37,577 bases of DNA from Zavarzinia sp. GTDB taxonomy: Bacteria > Pseudomonadota > Alphaproteobacteria > Zavarziniales > Zavarziniaceae. The stretch spans positions 1 to 37,577 of the forward strand of contig JAOZVS010000136.1 of the NCBI GenBank assembly GCA_025869435.1, written 5' to 3'. Position numbers and translations under genes: made by a program. Position 1 is the stretch's first letter. Each line of letters starts with the position of its first letter. Below, piece after piece: positions 16,201 to 25,656 of the stretch. The notes beneath the pieces are model-generated. The model made no database searches and had not been told where the DNA came from. It worked only from the letters and a program-made list of their open reading frames with translations.

Positions 16201-17448
16201 TTGAGCCGCTTTCGCTTCATCCATGCCGCCGACATCCATCTGGACAGCCCCCTGCGCGGGCTGGAAGCCGACCCGGATGCCCCGGCCGACCAGATCCGCC
16301 AGGCGACAAGGGCGGCCTTCCGCAACCTGATCGATCTCGCGATCGACGAGACGGCGGCCTTCGTCCTCATCGCCGGCGATCTTTATGACGGCGACTGGCA
16401 GGATTACCGCACCGGGCTTTTCCTCGTCGAGGAGGCGGCGCGCCTCGGCCGGGCCGGCATTCCGCTGTTCCTGCTTTACGGCAATCACGATGCCGCCAGC
16501 ATCATCACCCGCCACCTGCGCCTGCCGGACAACACAAAGGTTTTCTCCGCCGCGAAGCCCGAGAGTTTCATCCTGGACGACCATGCCGTCGCCCTGCACG
16601 GCCGCAGTTTCCCGACCCGGGCCGTAACCGAGGACCTGACCCTCGCCTATCCGCCGCCGCTGCCCGGTCACCTGAACATCGGCCTGCTGCACACCGCCCT
16701 CGGCAACCGGGAGCATGACGATTACGCCCCGACGACGCTGGACGCCCTGGTCGCGCAAGGTTACGACTATTGGGCGCTCGGTCATGTTCACGCCCGCGCC
16801 CATGTCCTGGCCGCGCCCTGCCACATCGTCTTTCCCGGCAATCTGCAAGGCCGCCATGTCAAGGAGACCGGCGCCAAGGGTGCCAGCCTGGTCACGGTCG
16901 AGGACGGGCGGATTCAGTCGGTGGAACACCGCGCGCTCGACGTGTTGCGCTGGGCGCGGCCCACCGTCGACCTGTCGCCGGCCTCCGACATCGACGGGGC
17001 CCTGGCCCTCGTCGGGCGGGCGATCGCGGCCGAACTGGACGTCGCCGACGGCCGTCCGGTCGCGTTGCGCCTTCATTTGACGGGCCGCACCGCCGCGCAT
17101 GGCCATTTGACGACACGGCCCGAGGATTTCCGCCAGCAGGTGATCGCCGAAGGGCGTCACCATGGCGCCGGGCGGGTCTGGCTGGAATCCCTGCGCAACG
17201 AAACCCGGCCCCCGGCCGATCCCGCCCTGCTGGCGGAACGGCCCGATGTAACCGGCCGCCTTGCCCGCATCATCGCCGAGATCGCCGCCGCGCCACCGCC
17301 CGGGCTTCTCGGCGATTATCCCGAGCGCCTGCGCGAGCGGCTGCGCGCCGTCGAGATCCCCGCCGAGCACATCCTGGCGACCGGGCCGGACGAGGCCACG
17401 ATGGCGCGGCTTCAGGCCATGGTCCTGGCCGCCCTGGCGGAAGGCTGA
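16201..17448 (+). CDS. YhaO-like metallophosphoesterase (SbcD-type)
   Basis: 415 residues. Calcineurin-like nuclease motifs appear in order: HAADIHLDSPL, IAGDLYDGDW, LLYGNHD, LLHTALG and GHVHARA. This is the SbcD/Mre11-like exonuclease family, YhaO branch. The TTG start at 16201 is chosen because it gives the conserved LSRFRFIHAADIHL N-terminus; an ATG at 16129 would overlap selO by 68 bases with non-conserved sequence. It forms a pair with the SbcC/Rad50-like ATPase starting four bases after its stop, so a double-strand-break processing complex is likely. Confidence 0.9.
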   Translation: MSRFRFIHAADIHLDSPLRGLEADPDAPADQIRQATRAAFRNLIDLAIDETAAFVLIAGDLYDGDWQDYRTGLFLVEEAARLGRAGIPLFLLYGNHDAASIITRHLRLPDNTKVFSAAKPESFILDDHAVALHGRSFPTRAVTEDLTLAYPPPLPGHLNIGLLHTALGNREHDDYAPTTLDALVAQGYDYWALGHVHARAHVLAAPCHIVFPGNLQGRHVKETGAKGASLVTVEDGRIQSVEHRALDVLRWARPTVDLSPASDIDGALALVGRAIAAELDVADGRPVALRLHLTGRTAAHGHLTTRPEDFRQQVIAEGRHHGAGRVWLESLRNETRPPADPALLAERPDVTGRLARIIAEIAAAPPPGLLGDYPERLRERLRAVEIPAEHILATGPDEATMARLQAMVLAALAEG

Positions 17449-17452
17449 CCCC

Positions 17453-20400
17453 ATGCGTATCGCCCGCCTCCGGCTCGAGAATTACGGCCCCTTCGAAGCC
17501 CGCGACCTTGCCTTCGACACGCGGCCCGGCACGGTCAATCAGGTGATCGCGCCCAATGGCGCCGGCAAGTCCGTGCTGCGCCAGGCCCTGCGCGATTTCG
17601 TCTTCGGCATTCCGGGCCAGAGCCCGATGAGTTTCCGCTTCGGTTACAAGGGGATGCGCCTTCTCGCCGATGTCGTCGATGCGGACGGCACCGCCATCAG
17701 CCTCGGCCGGCGCAAGGGCCGGGGCCATACGCTGATCGGCGCGGACGGGGCGGATGTGCCGGAAGCCCTGCTGTCCCGTCTGACCGGCGGCGCGGACGAT
17801 GCCCTGTTCCAGCGCCTGTTTTCCCTCGACACCCATCTGCTCCGGGTCGGCGGCGAAGCCCTGATCGCCACCGGCGGTGAGATCAATGACGCGGTATTCG
17901 CCGCGGGCGGCGGCACGCTGCAGATCCGCGGCATCCGCGAAGCCTTCGAGAAGGCGCGGGACGACATCGCCCCCGCCCGCCTGACCGCCACCAAGCCCTT
18001 CTATCTCGCCCTCGAGGACCAGAAGACGGCAAGCGCCGACCTGAAGCATGATCTGGTCCGGCCCGAGGACTGGCGCCGTCAGCAGGCCGACCGGGCCGCC
18101 ACCGCCGCCCGTCTGACCGAAATCCGCGAAGCGCAGGGCCATGTCCGCGTCGAGGTCGAGAAACTGAACCGCATCCGCCGGGTCCGGCCCTGGCTGGAAC
18201 AGCACCGCCTGGCCGTCGCCGCCCTCGCCCCCCTCGCCGATCATCCGGCCCTGCCCGCCGGTCTCGACAAGGACTGGCAAAGGGCCGGCGATGCCCTCGC
18301 CGCCGCCGAAGCCCAGCTGGCGACCCGGCAGGAGGAACTGGCCCTGCTTCAGGCGAGGGCCACCGAACTGCGGCCGGATCAGGCCCTGCTCGCCGAGGCG
18401 GAGGCGATCGACGACATGCACCGGACCCTCGGCGAAGTCGGCGGCGATCACCGCGACCTGCCGCGCGTCGCCGCGGCCGAACAGGCCTCGGCCGATCTCG
18501 TCGCCGCGCTGGAACGGGACCTTGGTCTTGCGCCCGGTGCCGCCCTGCCGCCGCCGCCGCCCATCGCCGCCGCCCGCGACCTGATCCGGCGCAGCGAAGC
18601 CAGCGCCCGGGCCGAAACCACGGCCGCCAGCGACCTTGCCGCGGCCGAGGCGGATCTGGCCGAAGGCCTCGCCGCGCTGGCGGCCCTGGCCCCGGCGGGC
18701 GATACCGCTGCCCTCGCCACCGCCCGCGAACGCGCGCTGGCCGACGGCAATCCCGCCCGCCGGCTGGAGGAGGCGGAGGGCCGCCACGACAGCGCCCGGG
18801 CCAGATTGGCCGCGATGCTGGCCGCCGTTCCCGGCTGGACGGGTGATGCCGCCACTCTTCTGGCCGTCGTCCCCCCCGCCGCCGGCACGGTGGCCCGTCT
18901 GGACGAGACCCTGCGCAAGGCCGGACGGGCGCTGGACAATGCCGCCGCCGAGGCCGCCCGCCTTGCCGCCGAAGACGAGAAGGCCGGGCGCGAAATCGCC
19001 GCCTTGCTGGAAGCCGGCGCCTTGCCCGAGCCCAGCGTGATCGCCGCCGCGCGCAAGGCCCGAAACGACACCTGGAGCCTGATCCGCCGGGCGAAATTCG
19101 GTCTCGGCGCCGACCCCGCCCTGCTGGAAACAGCCGGGGGCGAGACGGCAACCGCCGACGCGCTCGACCGGGGCATCGCCGAAGCCGATACGCTGGCCGA
19201 TCGCCGCGACAGCGAGAGCAACCGCCTCGCCCGCCTCGCGCAGTTGCGCATGGCAAGGTCCGCCCTCGCCGACGACAGCGCCCGCGCCGCCTCTGCCCGA
19301 GCCGAGGCGGAAACCGCGCTGGCTTCCGCCCGGCGGGACTGGGCCACCCTGACCGCCGGCCTTGGCCTGCCCGAGGCGACGGGCGCGGCGGCGCTCAACG
19401 AATTCCTCGCCGCGCGGCTTCGCGTCGCCGATACCGCCGCAGAGACGGAAGCCGCCCGTGCCGCCCTCGACCGGGAAGCGGCCCGGCATCAGGCCCTGGC
19501 CCATGATCTCGCCGCCCGTCTCGGCACCGCGCCCGCGCCCCTGCCCGAAGTCCTGGCCGAGGCGGAGCGTCGGCTCGCGGCGGCCGCCAGCCTCATGGCC
19601 GAACGCAAGACCCGTCAGGCCACGATCGACACCGCCCGCCGCCGCCAGGGCGAAGCCGCCCGCAAACGCGATACCGCCGAACAGGATTTCAAGACCTGGC
19701 AGGCGGACTGGGCCCGCAGCCTCGCCGCGCTGGACCGCCCGGCCGGGGAGCCGCCGGCGGCAACCGAACGCGCCCTCGACCTTCTCGAGCAACTGCGCGG
19801 CGAGCGGCGGCAATTGGCCGACCTGCGTCACCGCGTGCAGGGCATGAATCGCAACATCGAGGCTTTCGAGACCGGCATCCGCGCCCTTGCCCGCCGTCTT
19901 GCCCCGGATCTCGCGGCATTGCCGCCGGCGGACATCGAGCGCGGCCTTCGCCTTCGCCTTGTCGACGCGCGCCGGCTGGAGACCGCCGCCAGCACCCTGG
20001 CCCCTCAGATCACGGCGGCCATGACGGCACGGGACAAGGCCGTCACCGCCCGGGCGGAAACGCTGGCCGCGACCGAGGCCCTGCGCCGTCGCGTCGGCGG
20101 CGGGGATGACGCGGAAGTTCTCTACCGGCTGGACTCGGCAAGGGCCCGGGTCGCGGCGGAAGCCACATTGGCGCTGGCGGCCGAGCGCCTCGCGGCGGAG
20201 GGCGATCACTGGCCGCTGGATGTGCTGGCGGCCGAGGTCGACAGTCTCGATCCCGTCGCGGTCGACATCCGCCTCGACGCGCTGGAAGGCGAGGCCGCCC
20301 GCCTGTCGGCCGAGCGCGACGAGGCGGTGCTACGGGAAGCGGAACTGGCCCGGCTGGCCGCCGAGCTGCAGGCGACGGACCGCGCCCTCGACGCCGAGGA

Positions 20401-20923
20401 CCGGCGCCAGCAGGCCGGCGCGCGCCTGCTTCGGCTCGCCGGGGATGCCCTGCTGGCCCATGGCGCCGCCGCCCTGCTGGCGGAAGCCCTGGACCGCCTG
20501 CGGAAGGAAGAGGACGAGGACAGTCTCCTCGCCCGGATCGGCGCCCGTTTCGCGCGTCTCACCGGCGGCGCCTATCAGGGCGTGACGGCCGACGAGGATG
20601 ATGCCGGCCGGCCCCACCTGCTGATGATCGAGGCCGACGGGGTGACGGCCAAGCGGGTGGAGGAATTGTCGGAAGGCGGGCGCGACCAGCTCTATCTCGC
20701 GCTGCGTCTCGTCATGATCGAGGATTACGCGGGCAAGGGCCCGGCCCTGCCCTTCATCGCCGATGATCTGCTGCAAACCTCGGACGAGACCCGCAGCCGC
20801 CTCATCCTGGAGGCGCTGACGGACCTGTCGCATCACACCCAGGTGATCGTGCTCAGCCACCACGAGCAGGTGGCGCGCATCGCCGAAGGGCTCGGCGACG
20901 CGGTCCGGCTCATTCGCCTGTAA
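17453..20923 (+). CDS. YhaN-like AAA/SbcC-type ATPase
   Basis: 1156 residues. Walker A APNGAGKS at residues 33-40, a long Ala/Glu/Arg-rich coiled-coil middle of roughly 800 residues, and C-terminal ABC signature ELSEGGRDQLYLALRL, Walker B LPFIADDLLQTSDE and H-loop VLSHHEQ. This is the Rad50/SbcC architecture, YhaN (DUF3584-like/AAA_27) branch. It probably works with the adjacent YhaO-like nuclease. The start has GGAAGG overlapping the upstream stop region. The low-complexity GC-rich coiled coil produces a very long open frame on the opposite strand, which is not a gene. Confidence 0.92.
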   Translation: MRIARLRLENYGPFEARDLAFDTRPGTVNQVIAPNGAGKSVLRQALRDFVFGIPGQSPMSFRFGYKGMRLLADVVDADGTAISLGRRKGRGHTLIGADGADVPEALLSRLTGGADDALFQRLFSLDTHLLRVGGEALIATGGEINDAVFAAGGGTLQIRGIREAFEKARDDIAPARLTATKPFYLALEDQKTASADLKHDLVRPEDWRRQQADRAATAARLTEIREAQGHVRVEVEKLNRIRRVRPWLEQHRLAVAALAPLADHPALPAGLDKDWQRAGDALAAAEAQLATRQEELALLQARATELRPDQALLAEAEAIDDMHRTLGEVGGDHRDLPRVAAAEQASADLVAALERDLGLAPGAALPPPPPIAAARDLIRRSEASARAETTAASDLAAAEADLAEGLAALAALAPAGDTAALATARERALADGNPARRLEEAEGRHDSARARLAAMLAAVPGWTGDAATLLAVVPPAAGTVARLDETLRKAGRALDNAAAEAARLAAEDEKAGREIAALLEAGALPEPSVIAAARKARNDTWSLIRRAKFGLGADPALLETAGGETATADALDRGIAEADTLADRRDSESNRLARLAQLRMARSALADDSARAASARAEAETALASARRDWATLTAGLGLPEATGAAALNEFLAARLRVADTAAETEAARAALDREAARHQALAHDLAARLGTAPAPLPEVLAEAERRLAAAASLMAERKTRQATIDTARRRQGEAARKRDTAEQDFKTWQADWARSLAALDRPAGEPPAATERALDLLEQLRGERRQLADLRHRVQGMNRNIEAFETGIRALARRLAPDLAALPPADIERGLRLRLVDARRLETAASTLAPQITAAMTARDKAVTARAETLAATEALRRRVGGGDDAEVLYRLDSARARVAAEATLALAAERLAAEGDHWPLDVLAAEVDSLDPVAVDIRLDALEGEAARLSAERDEAVLREAELARLAAELQATDRALDAEDRRQQAGARLLRLAGDALLAHGAAALLAEALDRLRKEEDEDSLLARIGARFARLTGGAYQGVTADEDDAGRPHLLMIEADGVTAKRVEELSEGGRDQLYLALRLVMIEDYAGKGPALPFIADDLLQTSDETRSRLILEALTDLSHHTQVIVLSHHEQVARIAEGLGDAVRLIRL

Positions 20924-20935
20924 TCGCCGGGACGA

Positions 20936-21373
20936 TCACCAGACGCCGGTGCTGGGCATGGATTTCCACGGCTCGGCCGGGGGCAGCGGCGCGCCCTTCT
21001 GCAGAAGCTCGACCGAAATCAGGTCGGGCGAGCGGACGAAGGCCATCCAGCCGTCGCGGGGCGGCCGGTTGATGGTGATGCCCGCCGCCTGCAGCTTCGC
21101 GCAGGTCGCGTAGATATCGTCGACCTCGAAGGCGAGGTGGCCGAAATTGCGCGCCGTGCCGTAATCTTCCGTATCCCAGTTGTAGGTCAGCTCGACCAGC
21201 GGCGCATCGGTGGCGCCCGCATCGGCATCGACCGGCGCGGCGAGATAGACGAGGGTGAACCGCCCGCCCTCGCTCTCCATCCGGCGCACCTCGCGGAGGC
21301 CGAGATGGGTGCAGAAGAAAGTCATCGCGGCGTCGAGGTCGCGCACGCGGATCATCGTGTGCAGAAAACGCAT
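20936..21373 (-). CDS. gloA: Glyoxalase I (lactoylglutathione lyase)
   Basis: 145 residues. The four metal ligands of GloA are all in place: His5 (MRFLHTM), Glu in PLVELTYNW, His in [10 protein letters not shown] and Glu in ISVELLQKG. It isomerises the methylglyoxal-glutathione hemithioacetal to S-lactoylglutathione. AGGAGAATGAC precedes the ATG at 21373. It lies 28 bases after the crotonase gene on the same strand and its stop is 12 bases from the convergent YhaN-like stop. Confidence 0.93.
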   Translation of the reverse strand: MRFLHTMIRVRDLDAAMTFFCTHLGLREVRRMESEGGRFTLVYLAAPVDADAGATDAPLVELTYNWDTEDYGTARNFGHLAFEVDDIYATCAKLQAAGITINRPPRDGWMAFVRSPDLISVELLQKGAPLPPAEPWKSMPSTGVW

Positions 21374-21401
21374 GTCATTCTCCTGTGGATACGGTCGGGG
21401 C

Positions 21402-22160
21402 TCAGAAGCCACGAAATACGGACTTGCGCTTCTCGGCGAAGGCTTTCAACCCTTCCTGAAGGTCATCCGACGCCCAGCAGGCGGAAATCCGCTCGGCCGC
21501 CGCCGTCTCGTCGAGATCGCCCCGGGCGATGCCGTTCAGGGTCTGCTTCATGCCCTGCACCGCGAGAGGGGCAAGGCCGAGGATGCGCTCGGCCAGCGCA
21601 TCTACCTCGGCGGCGAGGGCCTCCCTGGCGACGATCTTGTCGAGGAAACCGATCTCGACCAGTTGCTGCCCGGCGAATTCCTCGACCGAAAGCACGAGGC
21701 GCTTGGCGACATTGAGGCCCAGCCGCTCGACGAGGCGCGACAGGCCCAACACCGGGTAATGGATGCCGAGCCGGGCCGGCGGCACGAACATCTTCATGCC
21801 CTCGACCCCGATGCGGAAATCGGCCACCAGCGCGATCTCGACCGCGCCGCCGAAAATGCCGCCATTCAGCGCCGCGATCACCGGGATCTTCAGGGCCTCC
21901 AGCTGGTTGACGAAAGCCTCCAGCGCGCCCTCGCGCTGCTCGCCCGAGGTCAGGTCGTTGATCGAGACCCCGGAACAGAAACTCTTCGACGTGCCGCCCG
22001 AAAGGATCAGCAGGCGGATCGAGGGATCGGCCGCGATCGTCGCGAGGTGGGCGCCGAAACGCTCCAGATCGGCCCGCTCCAGCGCGTTGTGGCGCTCCGG
22101 CCGGTTCAGGGTGATGGTGGCGCGCGCGCCTTCGACGTGGAGGAGGACGGTATCGGTCAT
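21402..22160 (-). CDS. Enoyl-CoA hydratase/isomerase (crotonase)
   Basis: 252 residues. Crotonase features: [13 protein letters not shown], the first oxyanion-hole segment [11 protein letters not shown], and [19 protein letters not shown] with one acidic residue. The second catalytic glutamate of classical hydratases is not evident in [17 protein letters not shown], so the reaction may be isomerase or another crotonase activity. Start at 22160 (MTDTVLL); upstream in-frame sequence is GC-rich and unconserved. Probably cotranscribed with gloA. Confidence 0.88.
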   Translation of the reverse strand: MTDTVLLHVEGARATITLNRPERHNALERADLERFGAHLATIAADPSIRLLILSGGTSKSFCSGVSINDLTSGEQREGALEAFVNQLEALKIPVIAALNGGIFGGAVEIALVADFRIGVEGMKMFVPPARLGIHYPVLGLSRLVERLGLNVAKRLVLSVEEFAGQQLVEIGFLDKIVAREALAAEVDALAERILGLAPLAVQGMKQTLNGIARGDLDETAAAERISACWASDDLQEGLKAFAEKRKSVFRGF

Positions 22161-22219
22161 GGCCGGCACCCTACAAGACCGCGTGCGGCGCAGCAACCGG
22201 CGCGCGCGCAAAGCAGGGC

Positions 22220-22248
22220 TTGCGAAGCCCCCTCATCTTGGCTATTAG
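22220..22248 (+). promoter_or_regulatory. Candidate promoter of tRNA-Thr
   Basis: TTGCGA (22220-22225) and TATTAG (22243-22248) are 17 bases apart, ending 25 bases before the tRNA 5' end. Each hexamer matches consensus at four of six positions. Confidence 0.5.
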
Positions 22249-22273
22249 AAGCGCCTTCGATGGCCCCCGGCCT

Positions 22274-22348
<75 letters not shown>

Positions 22349-22404
22349 GCGCCAAGCCATTGATTTCAAAGAGAAATTTCCGCTTTTCCGGGCCGTTCGG
22401 AACG

Positions 22405-22419
22405 GAACGTAACGGGAAC
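22405..22419. promoter_or_regulatory. LexA (SOS) box GAAC-N7-GAAC
   Basis: GAACGTAACGGGAAC is an exact alphaproteobacterial LexA box (GTTC-N7-GTTC on the other strand), 64 bases before the SRAP start codon. An additional GAAC at 22400-22403 lies beside it. Confidence 0.8.
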
Positions 22420-22482
22420 TGTCAAACTTTTCCCGCGGCAAACCGTTCAACTCTTGTTGCCTGACCGTTCCTCGGAGAGGCC

Positions 22483-23145
22483 ATGTGCGGTCGCTATACC
22501 TATCGGCTGAATTGGCGGGACATCCACAGGCTCTACAGCCTGACGATCGACGCGCCGCCGTCGAACCTGCAACCCCGCTATAATGTCGCGCCGACCCAGG
22601 TCGTGCCCATCGTGCGGGCGGATCACGAACTCGCTTGGAGCCGCTGGGGCATGATCCCGCCCTGGGTCCGCGACCTCGGCGACATCCGCATCACCACGAT
22701 CAACGCCAGGGCCGAGGGGCTGGACGATTCCCGCCTCTATCGCGGGCCGTGGCATCAGGCGCGCTGCCTCGTGCCAGCGTCGGGCTGGTACGAATGGCAC
22801 ACGGTCGGCCGCTCGAAACAGCCGCATCTCATTCAGCGCCCGGGGGCCGGGACGATCAGCTTCGCCGGCCTGTGGTCGCTCTGGCGCTCGCCCGAGGGGC
22901 ACGAGATCGTCTCGCACACGATCGTCGTCACCGACGCAGCGCCCGCCCTTCGCCACATCCACGACCGGATGCCGGTGATCGTCCGGCCGGAAGATCACGA
23001 GGCATGGCTGACCGCACCCGAGCCCCCGGCGCATCTGCTGCGCGCCGACCCCGGCCCCTGGGACGATGTGCTGGTCGCCCCCCGCGTCGGCCGCGTGACC
23101 GAGGATGACGAGGGGCTGATCCAGCCCCTTCGCCGCCTGATCTGA
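22483..23145 (+). CDS. SOS response-associated peptidase (SRAP, YedK/HMCES)
   Basis: 220 residues. Catalytic Cys2 follows the initiator Met (MCGRYT), with INARAEG (Asn), SGWYEW (Glu) and IHDRMPVI (His), all the active-site residues of the family. SRAP proteins form a thiazolidine crosslink with abasic sites in single-stranded DNA and protect them. GGAGAGG precedes the ATG. The LexA box upstream fits SOS induction. Confidence 0.95.
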   Translation: MCGRYTYRLNWRDIHRLYSLTIDAPPSNLQPRYNVAPTQVVPIVRADHELAWSRWGMIPPWVRDLGDIRITTINARAEGLDDSRLYRGPWHQARCLVPASGWYEWHTVGRSKQPHLIQRPGAGTISFAGLWSLWRSPEGHEIVSHTIVVTDAAPALRHIHDRMPVIVRPEDHEAWLTAPEPPAHLLRADPGPWDDVLVAPRVGRVTEDDEGLIQPLRRLI

Positions 23146-23173
23146 GGGCGGGCGCGACACCGCCCTTCCGGTC

Positions 23174-23353
23174 TCAAGGCTCGTAAGGCACGAAATCGCT
23201 CTTCGCCGTGCCGCAGGCCGGGCAATACCAGTCGTCCGGCAGGTCGGCGAAGCGGGTTCCCGGCGGGATACCGTCATCGGGGAGGCCGGCGGCCTCGTCA
23301 TAGATCTCGCCGCAGGTCGCGCATTGCCACAGCTTGTAGGACTCCTCCGACAT
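23174..23353 (-). CDS. Rubredoxin
   Basis: 59 residues. Iron ligands are in [13 protein letters not shown] and [15 protein letters not shown], the two CxxC knuckles of rubredoxins, with the aromatic core residues present. The ATG at 23353 is nine bases from the stop of the P450 gene on the same strand, so the two are almost certainly cotranscribed. It could deliver electrons to the P450, which normally uses a [2Fe-2S] ferredoxin; no reductase gene is adjacent. Confidence 0.94.
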   Translation of the reverse strand: MSEESYKLWQCATCGEIYDEAAGLPDDGIPPGTRFADLPDDWYCPACGTAKSDFVPYEP

Positions 23354-23361
23354 GGCCGCGC

Positions 23362-24648
23362 TCAAGCCGTCATCTCGAAGCGGATCGGCACATGCTTCGG
23401 CCCGCAGACGAATTCGGACTGGGCCATCTCACCCTCGCCCGCCATCTCGAGATGCTTCAGGCGGGGAATGACTTCCTCCCAGAAGCACCGCATCTCGAGC
23501 CGCGCCAGATGCTGGCCCAGGCAGATATGCGAGCCGTAGCCGAAGCCGATGTGGCGGTTGGGCGTGCGTTCGGGATTGAACACCATCGGATCCTCGAAGG
23601 CATCCTCGTCCCGGTTGCCCGAGATATAGGACAGATACAGGAGGTCGCCCTTCTTGATCTGACGGCCGCGCAGCACGTAATCCTCGGCGGCGGAACGGAC
23701 GAACTGCTGCACCGGCGAGGCCCAGCGGATCGATTCCTCGACGAAACCGGGGATCAGCTTCGGATTGTCTTGCAGCTTCTTCAGGAGCCCGGGCGTCTCC
23801 GCCAGTTTCCACATCGAGGTGGCGGTCGTCGCCGAGGTGGTGTCATGCCCGGCGGTCGAGGCGATGACGAAATAGGAGATCATCGCCCGGTCTTCCATCG
23901 GGCAGCCGTTGACCTTGCCGTTGGCGATGACCGAGGCGATGTCGCCGCGCGGGCAGCCGCGCCGGTCCGCGATCACCTTGTCGTAATATTCCTTGAATTC
24001 GGCATAGACGATGTCCCAGGTCCGGATGATCTCGCCCGGATCGGTCGGGTCGGAGCCCGGACGCTTCAGGTCGGGATCGGCATAGGTGAACAGCCACTGC
24101 GTCAGGCGCAGCATCTTGGCGTGGTCTTCCTCGGGCACGCCGATGATGCTCAGCACCACTTCGAGCGGATAGTGGAAGGCGACGTCCCAGGCGAAGTCGC
24201 ATTGCGGCGCCAGTGCGGCCAGCCGGTCGGCGTAGCGCTTCGCCATCTCGCGCACCTTGGGCTCCAGCGCCGCGATCGACTGCGGCATGAAATGCGGCGC
24301 GGTGACGTTGCGGTAATCCGTGTGCTCGGGCTCGTCCATATGCACGAGGGTGCGGAAGATATGCGGCAGGCCGCCGGTATAGTCCCGCATCAGCTGCTCG
24401 GCATATTGCGAGGCCAGGGTCTTCGAGCGTTCGGCGTTCAGGAAGATCCTGTCCTGGCGCGTAATCTCCCGGATATCGTCATATTTGGTGACGATCCAGT
24501 GCGGATCGAACCCCGGCACTTCCGCGACCGACAGCGGATAATCGCGGCGCAGCGTCTGGAAGATGTCCTGGATGCGCTCGCGGCTGCCGAAGGTCGCGGG
24601 CGAGAAGATGGGGGCGACGAGATCGACCGGAATCGTGGTGGTTTCCAT
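23362..24648 (-). CDS. Cytochrome P450, CYP108-like (P450terp relative)
   Basis: 428 residues. I-helix AGHDTTS (266-272), ExxR at 305-308 (EESIR), haem loop [15 protein letters not shown] with Cys376 as axial ligand. The sequence resembles CYP108 (P450terp, alpha-terpineol hydroxylase; also CYP108D1) by recall: [25 protein letters not shown], and the C-terminus GPKHVPIRF. Substrate is probably a terpenoid or small hydrophobic ring compound; that is inference. CAGGAGGAAATC is an excellent ribosome site. A 20-bp motif at 24726-24745, shared with the regulator gene, lies 78 bases upstream. The SDR gene is divergent. Confidence 0.93.
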   Translation of the reverse strand: METTTIPVDLVAPIFSPATFGSRERIQDIFQTLRRDYPLSVAEVPGFDPHWIVTKYDDIREITRQDRIFLNAERSKTLASQYAEQLMRDYTGGLPHIFRTLVHMDEPEHTDYRNVTAPHFMPQSIAALEPKVREMAKRYADRLAALAPQCDFAWDVAFHYPLEVVLSIIGVPEEDHAKMLRLTQWLFTYADPDLKRPGSDPTDPGEIIRTWDIVYAEFKEYYDKVIADRRGCPRGDIASVIANGKVNGCPMEDRAMISYFVIASTAGHDTTSATTATSMWKLAETPGLLKKLQDNPKLIPGFVEESIRWASPVQQFVRSAAEDYVLRGRQIKKGDLLYLSYISGNRDEDAFEDPMVFNPERTPNRHIGFGYGSHICLGQHLARLEMRCFWEEVIPRLKHLEMAGEGEMAQSEFVCGPKHVPIRFEMTA

Positions 24649-24725
24649 GATTTCCTCCTGATTGTTCTTTGCTTGGGATGCGCGGCATCCACCGGCCTGA
24701 ACCCTATCGCCCCGAGAGATCGCCT

Positions 24726-24745
24726 CACTGTCCGAAAGGATAGTT
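24726..24745 (-). promoter_or_regulatory. Shared 20-bp motif, P450 copy
   Basis: On the minus strand AACTATCCTTTCGGACAGTG; 17 of 20 bases match the copy before the LuxR-type regulator (28445-28464). It ends 78 bases before the P450 ATG and lies in the 165-bp divergent region with the SDR gene. TATCCT inside it could be a -10; no good -35 is seen, consistent with activator dependence. Confidence 0.65.
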
Positions 24746-24813
24746 CTCGGTCGCGCCTTCTCCGCTAGGGATCGGGCAAGGGGCGGCCGGCCCCGCCAAC
24801 GACGGGAGGACCC

Positions 24814-25647
24814 ATGATCACCGACCATTTCAGCCCGGACCTGCTCAAGGGCCGCACCGCCTTCATCACCGGCGGCGGCAGCGGCGTGAACCTCGCCATC
24901 GGCAAGGCTTTCGCGGCGCTGGGCGCGAGGATCGGGATCTGCGGCCGAACGCGGGAGCGGCTCGAAAGCGGCCGGATCGCCCTCGAGGCGCTGGGCGCCG
25001 AGGTCTTCACCGCGGTCGCGGATGTCCGCGACGCCGAAGCTGTCCAGGCCGCCCTCGATGCCTGCCGCCTCGCCCTCGGTCCCGTCGATATCCTGGTCTG
25101 CGGCGCCGCCGGCAATTTCGTCGCCCCAGCGGAAGCCATCAGCGCCAAGGGCTTCCGCACCGTCGTCGAGATCGACCTGCTCGGCACTTTCCACGCGACC
25201 CGGGCAGCCTTTCCGCAACTGCGCGAGACGAGGGGCAACATCCTCTTCGTTTCGGGCGGACAGTCCTTCGTGCCCTTCGCCTTCCAGGCCCATGTCGGCG
25301 CCGCCAAGGCGGGGATCGACAATCTGATGCGGAACCTGGCGCTCGAATGGGGCCGCTACGGCATCCGCTGCAACAGCATCGTGCCCGGCCCGGTGAAGGA
25401 TACCGAAGGCATGAAGCGCCTGGGCGGCCAGGAGGACCCGGACCTGTGGCGCGCGATGACGCCGCTCGGCCGCATGGCGGAACAGGAAGAAATCGGCCAG
25501 GCCGCCGCCTTCCTGGTCTCGCCGCTGGCGAGCTATGTCAGCGGCGCCCGGCTCTGCGTCGACGGCGGACAGAACCTGACCGGTTCCACCCTGTTCAACG
25601 CGGCGATCGCCCGCGCGCTGGCGGCGGAGACCGGGGATCCCGCCTAG
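24814..25647 (+). CDS. SDR oxidoreductase, 2,4-dienoyl-CoA reductase-like
   Basis: 277 residues. Cofactor motif TGGGSGVNLAIG, GAAGNF (NNAG variant) and the segment QAHVGAAKAGIDNLMRNLAL place it with DECR2-type (peroxisomal-like) 2,4-dienoyl-CoA reductases, which lack the usual YxxxK tyrosine at that position and keep the lysine. It likely reduces or oxidises an acyl-CoA or a ring product. GGGAGG precedes the ATG. It is divergent from the P450 gene and its stop is nine bases from the convergent regulator stop, so it sits inside the P450-regulator module. Confidence 0.87.
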   Translation: MITDHFSPDLLKGRTAFITGGGSGVNLAIGKAFAALGARIGICGRTRERLESGRIALEALGAEVFTAVADVRDAEAVQAALDACRLALGPVDILVCGAAGNFVAPAEAISAKGFRTVVEIDLLGTFHATRAAFPQLRETRGNILFVSGGQSFVPFAFQAHVGAAKAGIDNLMRNLALEWGRYGIRCNSIVPGPVKDTEGMKRLGGQEDPDLWRAMTPLGRMAEQEEIGQAAAFLVSPLASYVSGARLCVDGGQNLTGSTLFNAAIARALAAETGDPA

Positions 25648-25656
25648 TGGATCGCC

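Noticed and set aside
17270-20209. 979-codon open frame on the minus strand opposite the YhaN-like gene
   Set aside because: It mirrors a GC-rich coiled-coil gene; composition is Gly/Arg-rich with no domain motifs, while the plus strand has full ATPase motifs.
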